Assembly: GCF_021917145.1 (NCBI RefSeq)
Contig: NC_061062.1
Span: forward strand, 13,216,521-13,280,520
DNA: 64,000 nt
Source: Hypomesus transpacificus
Lineage: Eukaryota; Chordata; Actinopteri; Osmeriformes; Osmeridae
Reading direction: 5' to 3'
The position numbers and the translations under genes are program-made. The notes under the pieces are model-generated. The model was not told the DNA's origin. It was given only the letters and a program-made list of their open reading frames with translations, and ran no database searches. Positions within the stretch are counted from its first letter, which is position 1; every line of letters starts with the position of its first letter. Shown piece after piece: positions 12,541-24,500 of the stretch.

Positions 12541-12813
12541 CTGCAGGGACCAAGCATGCCCAGTAGCTGTCAGCCTGCAGGGACAGAGCATGCCCAGTAG
12601 CTGTCAGCCTGCAGGTACAGAGCATGCCCAGTAGGTGTCAGCCTCTAGGGATAGAGCATGCCCAGTAGGTGTCAGCCTGCAGGGACAGAGTATGCCCAGT
12701 AGGTGTCAGCCTGCAGGGACAGAGCATGCCCAGTAGGTGTCAGCCTGCAGGGACAGAGCATGCCCAGTAGGTGTCAGCCTGCAGGGACAGAGCATGTCCA
12801 GTAGGTGTCAGCC
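12541..12813. repeat. 34-bp minisatellite, eight units
   Basis: CAGTAG recurs at 12561, 12595, 12629, 12663, 12697, 12731, 12765 and 12799, an exact 34-bp spacing. The unit contains CAGCCTGCAGGGACAGAGCA with few changes between copies. There are no spacers between units, so this is a tandem array and not a CRISPR array. Confidence 0.95.
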
Positions 12814-13589
12814 ATCCACCATAACAGAAAGCAGCACCACCGTCACTCGGGAACTCATTTAAGGAATTTAATTTTAGCAGTACTGTTTAGTGACAACCAA
12901 AAACATAATTCTTCAAATTATAACATTTGGTTAAAAATCTACATGCATGCCATTGTAAATGGAGGTATTAGTTTACAGTTTTTTAATATCATTTTGTTCA
13001 TAATTGACCTGGTTAAGAGATAAATTAAAATCTAATTCAAAATAAATGGACACAGCTCTCTTGCCCTAGCACTGTGTTTTGGTTGGAAATGAATGAACCC
13101 AATCCGGGGTCTTAACCTTTTCTCTAGGATAGGTTTCCCTGCGCTGCAGTAACCCTAACCCTCAGCTCAGACTGTCATGAAGTGCATCCAGGAATGTCCA
13201 GCCTTAGTGAAAATGTCTTAATGCTGCTGTTGTGAAACCCTGTACCTTTGACCTAAAAGTGTCATTTACTCTGTACACACTAACATTAACCTAGGCAGAT
13301 AATCAAACTATTAGACTTGAGCACTTCTGTTGAAAATATGTGCAGGCGTGTGCAACTCATTCAGACAACAGCACAAAATGTGAATCAATATAATGTAGTG
13401 TAAACTACTTTGAGCAAAGCATCGTGTTCAAATTCTTTGAATTGTTTTACTTTTCCTTCAACCATGCATAACAAATAAATGTTATAATATCACAAGAATG
13501 TGTCTCATCCATGAGTATTTGCACGCTTCCTTTTGCCCGTTGATTCGGTTGGCGTGTGTAGTTCGTTAGAAATAGTTCCTACATGAAAC

Positions 13590-13860
13590 TGCTCACAAAA
13601 AGATTGTCTTGAATAACCGACCATTGATTTTAGGAAATGTACATTACTGTTATTTTTTTCAAATGTTTTTTGGGGGAATACAAGACTTTCCCAATGAAGT
13701 TCCATTGTATTCAAGAGAAGGCAGATATCTCTACGGCCAATATATCTCCAAAACTCTGCAACTCACACCAAAACCATCTAGATGGATAAATAGTATTACA
13801 GGTAAGAAAACAAATAAAATAAATGATTTTGGGGTGCACTGTCCCTTTAAGACGGCCCTG
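13590..13860. repeat. Possible dispersed repeat ending in a CTGTCCCTTTAAG motif
   Basis: The segment ends with GGGGTGCACTGTCCCTTTAAG-like sequence, which resembles the termini of dispersed elements in fish genomes. Only one copy lies in the window and no inverted terminus or target duplication could be confirmed, so this call rests on recollection. Confidence 0.25.
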
Positions 13861-14082
13861 CCTCTGTCTAAAGGACATCCACAGCAGGTAGCAGATTTTG
13901 GCTAACTTTAATTTGTTAGAGAGGGAGAGAGAAATAGGTCATTAGCTTCAAAGACAACCTAGAATACTGAAAATGCTTTCTCAGCAGATCCATTTCCAGG
14001 CCTGTGTTCTTTCAGTAATAAAGGAAAACGTAGGCTAGCAGGCCCCCATCCCCAAAGCCCCGAACCTTCCACCCCAACTCCT

Positions 14083-14130
14083 CCACCACACACACACACA
14101 CGCACACACACACAAAACACACACCAAAAA
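14083..14130. repeat. (CA)n microsatellite
   Basis: Short imperfect ACACAC tract interrupted by G. Confidence 0.85.
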
Positions 14131-14737
14131 CCCACACGGGACAACTGTTATTTGTGGCAACTGGCCAAATTCAAAAGCATTCCTCTTGGGTGTGTTTTTT
14201 TAAGGGTAGGCCTACACATGAATGACTTGAATACATCATGGTCACAGGTACCCCAATGTCTGCCTGGACCAGATGAGAACCAGATGAGTTCTTAGAGGGG
14301 GGCATTGCAAAGGCCCCTCGACAGGAAACTATGACTATACTCTAGAGCTTACCCAGATGGTCCTGTCTCTCCCTCTCACTCTTTCTCACAAACACACATG
14401 CATCAACACAAACACACACAGAAACACTTACACACTTGAACTCTGGCCATGTGGTTAGATGCACAGCACATCAATATCCTTCTTCATTCCTATCCTTATC
14501 ACCTTGTAATCAGTTTCTGAATTCTAATGCATCTCATGGACTTACTGTATTTGTCTACTATGTACAGTACTTGGAAATGGCCCAGTAAAGTACAACTTGT
14601 TCAGACTGTCTATATAACTTTTTTGCCAATGCATTGTCTCTCATCCCAAGCACAAATATAGTAAACTTAAAGTATACTTAGTTACAAACATACTTATCTC
14701 TGACAAAGTTGGCAGTAAGTATGTCAACGGACAAAGG

Positions 14738-14898
14738 GAGTCAGGTGGCTGAGTGGTTAGGGAATCGGGCTGGTAATCAGAAGGTTGCCAGATCGATTCC
14801 TGTCCGTGCCAAATGACGTTGTGTCCTTGGGCAAGGCACTTTACCCTACTTGCCTCGAGAGCGTCCGCTAAATGACTAAATGTAAGTGTAAATGTAAA
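14738..14898 (+). mobile_element. tRNA-derived SINE, copy 1
   Basis: The head GTCAGGTGGCTGAGTGGTTA resembles a tRNA A box and AGATCGATTCC a B box. The shared body (CCTTGGGCAAGGCACTT, ACTTGCCTCG) and a shortened tail GCTAAATGACTAAATGTAAG follow. It is internally deleted: the TGTCCCTGTACTTACTG block found in other copies is missing. It abuts the MITE at 14899. Confidence 0.85.
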
Positions 14899-15058
14899 GG
14901 CCGTGTTTCCCAGATTCATTAAGCAGCTCTTAACTCTAAGAAGCTCTGAGAAGCTCCTAACTCTAAGAGCTTCTTAGGAGCGTTCTAAGAACGTTCTAGA
15001 GCGCTCCTAAGAAGCTCTTAGCATTAAGAGCTTCTTAACCAATCTGGGAAACGCAGCC
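14899..15058. mobile_element. Palindromic MITE, 160 bp
   Basis: The two ends are inverted copies: GGCCGTGTTTCCCAGATT at the left and AATCTGGGAAACGCAGCC at the right. The interior is also palindromic, built from AAGAGCTTCTTAGGAGCG and its complement around 14970-15020. It has no coding capacity. Superfamily is unknown; a short AAA-type target duplication is possible. Confidence 0.85.
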
Positions 15059-16170
15059 AAACTGAGTGCATGTTAAGTAAACTCCAGTTGTGTTGAAAAA
15101 GATCAACGTAACAAAATTGTCTTATGCTCTCAATGAATACATTTTCATTAAATGCAAGTATACTCCACTTAGTTGTAACATTGTGTGTACATTGTAGGTG
15201 TAAATGCAAACCAGTGAGAAGAGGTGGTTTTAGTGGTAATGCCATGCAGGTTTCGCCCCGGCTCCTAGCAGACCGATGACACAGTTGTGGAGGCTCTGAT
15301 CAAAGACCAATCGGATGGACTCCTGGGGCAGTCGCCATGAATAAATATAGATGCTGATGGGATGAGTTGCATGGGGTCTGATGTGGCCTTTCAAGAGAAA
15401 TTGGGTCTTTACTTTTCTCAGGAATTCTGAAAATGAAAAAAATGTGAGGCTACGGCAGTGCCATCTGAATGAGCCCTTTGTTTCCAGTGAAAGCCAAGTA
15501 TATATAGGGTATGTTGTGCTTGCCTAGAAAGCAGTGTTCTGTGAGGACACTCACATATTGAATTAAACATGTGTTGAAAAGATTACCAGGCTGAGGGGCC
15601 AAACCTGTCTGTAGGCCCTGCTGGTCTGGTCTCACCTCTGAGAATCATAGAATGAAAGTATGTCTATGAAAAGAAGCTCTCATCCGAGCAGCAGGCAAAT
15701 CACAGTCTTTCTCTCTCCAATTAGAAAGCCCTCCACCCTCCCTTTGTTTCTTTTGGTGGGTGTTTCTTTCTCTTTCTCACTTTGTCTCCTCTTTATCTAT
15801 CTTTCTCTTATTCTGAAAGCAACCTCACCTTTCCCAACCCCCCTCCACCCATCCTCCTACGCTCCTCTGAGCGTGTTACCGTTCTCTCCTGCTAGAAGAT
15901 CATCTGAGGTAAATCGGTTTCTCTGTCAACAGTCTCAGCCCCCGGGGAGACAATTTAGCAGAGAAAATAGGTCTCTGTGAAGTTCTCAGAAGGAAAAATG
16001 CGAGTAAAGTAAATGGAATATCGTACAGACCATTCTGTGATATGTCGTGCTGAAATAATGTGGCTGTTCGAATGTGCTGAATATTTTTTTTTATAGGAAC
16101 TTTGTAAACTTTAATACCTCTGGTTTGAGAGAGTGAAAATAAATCTGAAATTCGTCATTATAGTCATTAC
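15059..16170. other. Intergenic sequence
   Basis: No coding or RNA gene signal was found. A pyrimidine-rich stretch lies at about 15760-15890. Confidence 0.4.
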
Positions 16171-18347
16171 AGTTTCTCTTGATTGCTTTGACCTGCTTAA
16201 AGAAACTGGGATCCACTCGGTTTTCATCATCACTGTCTCGGCAGAGCAGAAGACTCCTCTTCCAAATGTGTTAACCCTTTTTCATTGGATTGACACATTT
16301 TCCTCACCCTTTTGCAGAACAGACACGGATGTCATTCAAGCAGTCCAAACTCCATTGTTTTAGATATGATAACCAAACAGAAACCATCTCCTCCCAACTA
16401 TTACAAACGACGTATATCAGTATGAAAGCACTGAAGCACCTGTTTGGCACTCCTTCACACACATCTTCAGTCATCAGTCTGCAGGCCTTAAAAGGTGCAG
16501 CGTCTGTGTTGGTCTTTGCCAACATGGATGGAAAAGGTCTAAGGCAGATGAGAGTGAGAGGAAGAGGTAGAGGGGTCCGAGTGTGAGGTTAAGGTATAGT
16601 TGAAAGGGCTCAGGTTTCTGATGACATTCGGGCAACTGTTATTGATCACGTTATCAATCATGGCCTTTCGCTCAGAGAGGCTGGACAAAGAGTCCAACCT
16701 GTTCTGAACAGAATTACTGTCGCATCCATTGTCAGACTTTTTCGACAGGAAAACATGTAATGATGCTGTACAGTATATACAGAAATATCTTCAGTGATAT
16801 GCTTTATGTAATTGTTCCCTCATTCCCATTACATGTATTCTTTATACACGTAATCCAAAGGCTACCATTCTCTGGTGTTAGAGGGAGAATGTTTAGTGCT
16901 GATCAGGAGGCAGCCGTTGTGAACATGGTTGTGGCAAACAATGCCATAAGGCTGCGTGAAATCAGGGCAGCAGTGATTGAAGATCAGAGCATGTTTAGGA
17001 ACATCAACAACGTGAGTGTGTCCTCCATTGACCGCATCCCAAGAAGGAACCATATGGCCATGAATCAGCTCTATACAGTTCCATTTCAAAGGAACTCTGA
17101 CGTTGTGTAGGAGGCCAGATGCCAATATGTGGAGGTAAGGAAATATTACTACAGTATACTGTAATGCCTTGTCATATCATACAGTTAGTCAACTTTTCAT
17201 TGTATTTTGTCTTTTTTTACTTTGAGAATAATGGAGCTTGAAACTGAGGGGGCACATGTCTTCATTTATGTTGATAAAGCCAGCTTGAATCTCTACAAAG
17301 TGAGGCGACGTGGAAGGAACCTCATTGGGCACAGGGCCACTATAGCAGTTCCAGGACAGAGGGGCGCCAACATAACCATGTGTGCTGCCATCTCCAATGA
17401 TGGTGTCCTATGCCATATCCCCACTATTGGCCCATCCAACACTGAGCGCCTCATAACATTCCTGGATGCACTTCATGACAGGCTGATCCCACCTGAGGAG
17501 AGAGGGCTGTTGAGGCCTGGCATGCCACTCTTTGTCATCATCTGGGACAATGTGGCGTTCCACCACTCTCGCCTTGTCAATGAGTGGTTTGCAGTACACC
17601 CTCAGATGATGATGCAGTTCCTTCCAGCGTATACCCCATTTTTGAATCCCATAGAGGAGTTCTTCAGCGCTTTGAGGTGGAAGGTTTATGATCACCGTCC
17701 CTATGAGCAGATGCCCTTGCTGAATGCAATGACTGCTGTTGCCCAAGAAATAGGTGCAGAGAAATGTCAAGGTTGGATAAGGCATGCAAGAAGATTTTTC
17801 TCTCGGTGCATTGCAAGAGAGGATATTGAATGTGATATGGATGAGGCCATGTGGCCCCATCATCAAGACAGAAGAGACTGAGTATCAATTGTGGCTATTT
17901 CTTATACTTTACAGTAATAAATATTTATACTTTACTCTAATAGATTTTATTTTGGTTTACATGTATTTTGTGTAATATTTACAGTATTTCAGTTTTCAGC
18001 CATGGTTTCAAAATAAGAATCACTTGAATCAATAAAATTTGCATCAAAGCATTTCTGATTCTGGATCCAATCCTTTGCAAGAAGGCAAATTTGACAACAA
18101 ATGGCACTGGCATAAAAGCCACGCACATTAATGGGCTACAATGACAAGCAATGTTGCACTGATTCGCACTGAGGCAAAATTTGCTTTTGTTGCATATTTT
18201 AAATGTTTTGGCATAGTTAGAGCCTTTTGCAAACCAAATGTGACATTTTGACCATGAGTGCCACTGTTTCGGTCTGTGTGTTACTAACTTTTTTTTAAAA
18301 TGTGGAGTTTTGAGTTGGCTGCTGCATCAAAGCAATCAAGAAAAACT
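16171..18347 (+). mobile_element. IS630/Tc1-type DNA transposon with terminal inverted repeats
   Basis: A 21-bp inverted repeat with one mismatch lies at 16171-16191 and 18327-18347 (core TCTTGATTGCTTTGA on the left, TCAAAGCAATCAAGA on the right). It encloses a decayed transposase gene in the same orientation. The true termini may extend a few bases further out, because the bases beyond the 21-bp match still show partial similarity. The total length of about 2.2 kb suits an autonomous element. Confidence 0.8.
16548..17881 (+). pseudogene. Decayed DDE transposase (IS630/Tc1-like)
   Basis: Pieces of one transposase lie in order: an Arg/Gly-rich start (16548), a helix-turn-helix DNA-binding part (16614-16757), a second DNA-binding part (16861-17134) and a DDE catalytic part (17225-17881). 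The catalytic triad is visible: Asp in YVDKAS, Asp in WDNVAF and Glu in NPIEEFF, the last two about 35 residues apart. In-frame stops lie at 16584, 16590 and 17108. The 104-bp break at 16757-16860 has GT and AG ends and restores frame, so it is probably a genuine intron. The second break, 17135-17226, has GT-AG ends but leaves the frame off by one. The gene is therefore inactive as it stands, although the catalytic half is open for 224 codons. Confidence 0.85.
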
Positions 18348-19199
18348 AAGTACAGTGTGACAGTACAGTTTATCTAGACACGTCCTGTCTGACTGCTGGA
18401 ATTCATGTCTACTTGACCTGAACTGACCTTTAAAGAGGCCGACTGGCCCTGGTATTACCTCCATTACCTCACATGACGTGGTTGCTTAGTGTCCATTTAC
18501 TAGGGGCATCCTCTGAGTAACACATACAAACACACACAAACACACACATACATTAAGCTGGGTGGTGGCTGGTCCAAGTTCCATAATGAGGTGATAAGAG
18601 TCCAGCGTTCTGTGGGCCGAAGCATGCAGCCACTGGGCTTGAGGAGGATTTAAACACTACTACTTAGCGGCTCTTAACCTCACTGACCCCTTCGGGACTG
18701 ACACAAAATCCTGTTGTGCCAGAGAATTACACTAAGCTCATGGCTTTGAACCCGGGCCCCAGAAAGCACATGGATTGGAACATTTATGAAAGATTTTGCC
18801 GGAAACTGTCACTCAAATGTAACATAGAAGGTATAGCATTATGTTTTACGACCACGTAGTCCCTGTAAACGGCCATTGCTATTGGGAAGGTTGGCGCCAA
18901 CTCTCAGATTAGTTGTTGAAGGCTGGTCTATAGCCAGATGATCTCAGACAGCAGGTTAGCCTAGCCCTGTTCCTAGAAAGTAACCTAAATTATTAGCCCA
19001 ACCTTTATCTAGGGCATCTGATTAGAAGAAATCAGGATTACAAGAGTAAACCGTTCTTATCTTATACAGGTTTCCTTGTAACTGGAGGATCTTTTCACAG
19101 TCTAGATCATGGTTGATCTGCTAAAGTCAAAATCAAAATCAAAAACCCTTGAAAGTACATCAACGACCACTGCAGGCTAGATTCTGGTAAAACTAGCTC
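18348..19199. other. Intergenic sequence
   Basis: No gene or recognised repeat apart from short CA tracts near 18530. Confidence 0.4.
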
Positions 19200-19317
19200 A
19201 TCTGCTATAAGCTATAAATTGTAGCTAGCACATGTTACAGGCTATAAATTATAGCTGGCATGTTACAGGCAATAGATTGTAGCTAGCACACGTTACAGGC
19301 CATTGTAGCTAGCTCAC
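19200..19317. repeat. Degenerate tandem repeat, about 35-bp unit
   Basis: Three to four imperfect copies of CTATAAATTGTAGCTAGCAC followed by a GTTACAGG block. Confidence 0.75.
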
Positions 19318-20480
19318 TTTTTTATATGCTAGATGTCTGATTATCTGTTACAAGCAATGCCCAGATGCCTTCATGGCACACATGCAGATGGAGGAAGGCA
19401 TCTCCTACTGTTTAGTATGTAGGACACAGTGTTCTTTAGTGTGCATACGTGAGTGTATTGGTGAGTAGATGCGTCTGTTAATGGGAGTGATGTGCAGGAA
19501 ATCTTGGTTTAGGTACAAGGTGTTACTTGGGTGAGTTAGTTCTGCAGAAGGACCCCTATCCAACCCCTAGCCAAGCTGCCATGACTTATGCATGCTGTCA
19601 GCAGTGCTTGAGACACTCCACAGGAATCACAGGTTAAGATCCAAAGCAGATGTGTGTGTTTTTTCCCTTCCCACCCATGACAAGAGGCCCTGTTCCCTTA
19701 TGAGAAAGGCAGAGATGTGGTTCGCTTCTCTGTGTTTGTTTTTTTGTAACAGTGGCAAAGTTAAATATGTAGGATTTTGAATGAACTTGAAAAGGTTTTG
19801 CCTGAAGAGCAGAGTTTGTAAGAGTGCATGTGTGAGGATTGAGGTGTTGATGCTCTTTATTGCGTTGGTGTCACCTTCCCCATTTAATGGCTCCCACTAT
19901 GTGAGGTTGTCTCTCAGCACATCTGGAAAACTGGACCTGGAACCGTTCCCATTCTCAAAGACCACCCTCCACCCGTTCTACAAATGCGTCACCTTGTTGA
20001 ACATTTCTTAATGATTCCAGTAAAGCCATTTTGAGTGGTCTGTTCTGGAAATGCTGTATCAAAAAAACTGTTCTAGTAAACCAGCTGTGATGTAAGTTCA
20101 AGCAGGTGATTTTGGCTGCAGCCAAACCTCCAGTTTCTCCCAACAAAGGATGTCTGAGTCATGGTAGAGTTGAATATACAGTACACAGACAGTATGACAG
20201 TAACTGGATGTCTTTGGCAGATGTGTGCAATATGTGGTAGATAACCACATGCTTCTAAATCCTACAGTTAATGCATTTATCTGTTCTCCAACAGCAGGAC
20301 ATAACCCCTTTTCTTCCCTTTGTGATATTTGTTATCCCTTTGTTCTGTGAGTTTCATATGCTAATTGACTCCAGACCAGCTATACCAGGAAAAAACTCTC
20401 GCAATAGGAACAGTTTGTTGTTACAGTAAGTTCCTAGAAAGCTGCTTCCTCGGAAAACCCATGCCTAGCTAACGCAAATA
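19318..20480. other. Intergenic sequence
   Basis: No coding domain, RNA gene or mobile element was recognised. Reading frames of 60-76 codons here have no supporting features. Confidence 0.4.
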
Positions 20481-20592
20481 GTTCAAGTTCAAGTCTTTTA
20501 TTGTCAGATGCAGAGAACAGCACAGGGTCAGACTTGGCACTGAAATTGTTTAGACAAGACAACGCAAAGCAACCTGGCATAACATGACATAT
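20481..20592 (-). repeat. Dispersed repeat (retroelement 3' tail), copy 1
   Basis: The reverse complement of this segment matches 46463-46570 over about 110 bp, including CATCTGACAATAAAAG near the end. The poly(A)-signal-like terminus suggests the 3' end of a non-LTR retroelement. It has the same orientation as the reverse-transcriptase remnant 790 bp away, so both may derive from one insertion. Confidence 0.75.
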
Positions 20593-20698
20593 ATTGTAAG
20601 TACTCAGAACACAGAGAAGTCTAGGTGTTTTAAGATATTTATGACTTTAGGGGAAGTTCTTGAAAGGGACAGAAGAAGACATCCAGTCATGTGCTGAC

Positions 20699-20907
20699 GG
20701 AGTCAGATGGCTGAGCCGGTGAGGGAGGGTGGGATGGTGAGGGAGTCGGGCTAGTAATCAGAAGGTTGCCGGATCGATTCCCCACCGTGACAAATGACGT
20801 TGTGTCCTTGGGCAAGGCACTTCACCCTACTTGCCTCGGGGGGAATGTCCCTGTACTTACTGTAAGTCGCTCTGGATAAGAGCGTCTGCTAAATGACTAA
20901 ATGTAAT
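20699..20907 (+). mobile_element. tRNA-derived SINE, copy 2
   Basis: Head GGAGTCAGATGGCTGAGCCG, B-box-like GGATCGATTCC, body CCTTGGGCAAGGCACTTCAC, and full tail GTCGCTCTGGATAAGAGCGT followed by CTGCTAAATG. An extra stretch of G/T-rich sequence sits between the A box and the GTCGGGCTAGTAATCAG block. Confidence 0.9.
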
Positions 20908-21381
20908 GTGCTGATACAACAGCTGTTTGATCCATTGTGAAGAATAGTGAGGCCATTGTTTGTATTACTTTAATTAGCACTAGGACCCTACAAAGGAGAG
21001 GTGACCATTTGCCTGGTCAAACCCCTTGAGTTATGCCTTCCTGACCTAGAGAGAAATGCAACATGGGGTCTTATCACCTGGGGGAGAGACAGTCTGGAGA
21101 CAATGTTGATTCGACCCTGATTGAATGGATTGATTGTATTGTTAGTGTGAGTGAGTCAATCACAGACGAGACATGGGACAATTGCATGTCTGTATGGTGA
21201 TTGTGGACGGACCAATGTCTGTTGAAGGATGTTCTGAGGGGTTCAGGGCCATCAGCTCCAGTTCCATTCTAGAATACTAGATGGAGCTGTATGGAATTAT
21301 CTTTGTGTTATTGTCTTATGTTTGTGTGTCGATTACGTTATGTTGTTAACGTTATTATGTATATGTCATACTTCAAATAAA
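20908..21381. other. Intergenic sequence
   Basis: No gene signal. It may be decayed LINE sequence between the two remnants on either side, but this could not be shown. Confidence 0.3.
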
Positions 21382-21570
21382 CTAGTCTAGTCTGGAGGGG
21401 ATGATGGTGTTGAATGCTGAGCTGTAGTCAATGAACAGCATCCTCACATACATATACACTTTGTCCAGGTGGGAGAGAGCGGTGTGCATTGTCAGGGCGA
21501 TGGCATCAATAGCAGACTGAGGGGGAAGGGCCCCTGGTAACACAGCTTCGCTGCATAGGAGATCTGTCAA
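21382..21570 (-). pseudogene. LINE reverse-transcriptase fragment
   Basis: A 62-codon open fragment carries [11 protein letters not shown], the conserved reverse-transcriptase block around the first catalytic Asp of non-LTR retrotransposons. Upstream residues ([20 protein letters not shown]) also fit that domain. Both ends are truncated; the catalytic YADD block and the endonuclease are absent. Confidence 0.85.
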
Positions 21571-24500
21571 GACATCCAGTCAGTTCATTCAGTCTTTATG
21601 CCACAAACTGTCATCTTTTTTTCTCAAACCAGAAATGTTGGTTGTAGATATGCTAACAGAACAATAACTAACTGTTTAATCTCTGAAGGCTGTAGTCGGT
21701 TCCACTTTACATTTTAGAGTAGAGTAATTAAAAAGTTGATCTACAAGTTAACACAAAGAGGGTTTACTGAAGATGTAGAACTATATATTCTGAACACCGA
21801 CACACTCTGAGCTAAACAGCCTTTACATTCTGTTAAAGTGAGTAAATTAAGTTGAACCGATTTATATTTCAACAGAATTACCATGGTAAATTGTATAGCT
21901 TGTATGGGATCGTTTCTTGGTCCTTCCACTGCTTTGCACCCTTCTAACTATCCATCTATCTATCTGTTTCACTAATGTCACATGGATCATTTATTTTGAA
22001 GACTAATCAACATTGTACTCTATCATTCTAAGCGTTTGAGCTGTGAAATTTTACACTTTACAAACTTGACACTTAGGCAAAGAGATATTTATACTAAATA
22101 AAAGACGAAAATATGTTTTGGATGTATTAGATTGGTCCGGTGTAAAGGTCGGACACATTCTGTTATATTCTGCCTTGTCCAGTCCTGGATCACAACACAT
22201 TCATGTTGGTTAGGGTTAGGCTTACTTGCGTATGTACTCCACCAAAATGGTTGCACATTGTTGGAAAGCAGCTCAACTCCAACTATATTTCACAGGTGTA
22301 TTTCCCCAGGCTGGATAAATCATTCCAAAAAGGTTCTGAATCATGACCTCATCATGAAAAGATCCCATTGCTATTTTGACATAACCATATAAATATAGAC
22401 AAAAAAGCCACTGTACTATGTACAATGTAAAATGTACATAAAAAAATTATATTACAACATGATGGTTTGAAAACATAATTAACAAGCTAATAATTGTTTC
22501 TCTGCTAAATTTAAACTCTGTGACCATGTATCTTCCACTAGATATGATTAAGAGGGGCAGCAGGTGTTTTGTCTTGGCAGACACAAGCAGAGAAGGCAGC
22601 TCATCTGAGGAGTCTGGCTAGAAGAGGAGAGTCCTCATTTGAACTTTGTGGGAATGAGACAGCGAACACACTTGCCTCCACCCAGCCCTGTGCTCAAGGC
22701 TCTCAGCTCTTCTCTGCTCCGCTGAATTCAAATGATGTTCATCTAGGAGGCTGCTGGACAGACACGCCATGTGTCACAGTGGTGTCACGGCAACCAGGCT
22801 GCGCTGTTGTTATTAGCTTTATTATAAGGGATAGAAAGTTAAAGATAAAACACAAAATGTGTTGCAAAAAAACGGTGCAGGGGCCGAACAGTCTGTACAC
22901 AAACAAACAAACACACAAACACGGGCATCCGCACAGATGCGCACACACACGCCCACAAACACATACAGCATTTGATTGCATAAACAGTGAATGAAGCTGT
23001 ACTGTCATTGCCCTCCCTAATGAAAAGTGCTCTGATGACTTGATCGAGAGAGGGAGCTTTATTGCCTTGGCAACCAAATGCATCTGAAAGAGAAACAAAA
23101 CAAAAAAGAACCGCATTGCGTCATTGCATCAAAACAAAATTTTCGGGACAAACCAACACAGTTTCACACCCTGACAGAGACAGACAGACAGACAGACACA
23201 CACGGATGTGAACACAGCCAAAATGAGTTTTCCGGAAGTTAAAAACAATCAGTGACAGCACTAATGCCTTGACTACACTGCAAGCCTATCCCCGCCACAG
23301 CAGACAGGGTTGAAAGTCAAGCTGAGGTAATCTGCAGTCTGCAGTCACAGTGCTAAGCTGCTGGGGAGGGCAAGAGAACAACAAGGCAGTGTGGGGCGAG
23401 GATTTCACCACTCACCCCTGCATAAGTCTCATGTTCTTGGGAAACACCTGATTGGTTTCCAGATGTTGGCCCGTGTTTCCGGATGCAGATGTGTGACAAA
23501 GGCAGAGGTACAGAAGGGCATTTTCCAAGCATCTTTAAAGGGGATAATCTATGAAGCTTTGAGATATTTTTAGAGTGAATCCCTGCCCTTTAAAACAGTA
23601 ACATTTCCTCAGAATTATCTCTGCTTTGCAAAAATGACAAACCGGATGTCATCGTTTCTGCTGGTTGAAATATTCAGTTGATGCTGAGGACAGGTGATGT
23701 TTATGATGGCAGGCAGAGCTTGATCCCCAAAACGTTTTAATTCTAAGAATTTCAACACAATGCTTAAACTGAAACTAGCGACTACTAGGACTGAATAAAA
23801 CTACATAACTTTAATGTATTTTAAAGGTTCCCTTCACGGGACACATTTATGAAAATGAATACGTCACTAGTTAAGAAGATGGTTAAAGGTTTACAAGTAA
23901 ATAAAATGTAAAGTTCAAAAGTTTCACTCTGTATTTTCTTTTACTATATCACCTCCAAACCTGGTCTAACATAAAATCTAACATCCAAACAGTTGGAGAA
24001 TTTGCACAGGTGTACTTAAACTGATATTTCGGTACATTTCAAATAAGTATACATACTAATGAAATATGAATATGGCATATGTTAAAAGCATATATTTCTT
24101 GCTGCTCATTTACACAACGTGTACTACTCCACCCCCCACCCATCCTCTTCTGACCAACCCTGATCCACGCCCCTCTTCCCCCATCCTGCAGTGCTCTGCC
24201 CCTACCCCACCCATGTCCCACCATAACTTGCCCTGTCTTAACCTGACCTGCTCTGCCCTGTTTGAGAGTTCAGTGTTGATGAAATGTTCAGATCAGTGTG
24301 ACCAGGACTGTGATGACTAAAAGCAGCAGCCTCCACTATTGAAACTCACATGGTCCTCAGACACAGCACATAACGTCACACTCAGAATACGCAAATACAC
24401 ATACACAAAGTACATGGTGTCCTCAAACCAAGCTGGATGCTCCCTGTAAGCTCTGCCCAGAGACCAGATCTGAACCATCCATATCTGACACACACCCACA

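Noticed and set aside
12541..12813. CRISPR-like direct repeats
   Set aside because: The units are contiguous with no spacers, and the surrounding DNA is vertebrate.
16760..17110. Independent 116-codon gene
   Set aside because: Its C-terminal part is the middle of the Tc1-type transposase; the N-terminal part is the intron-like interruption.
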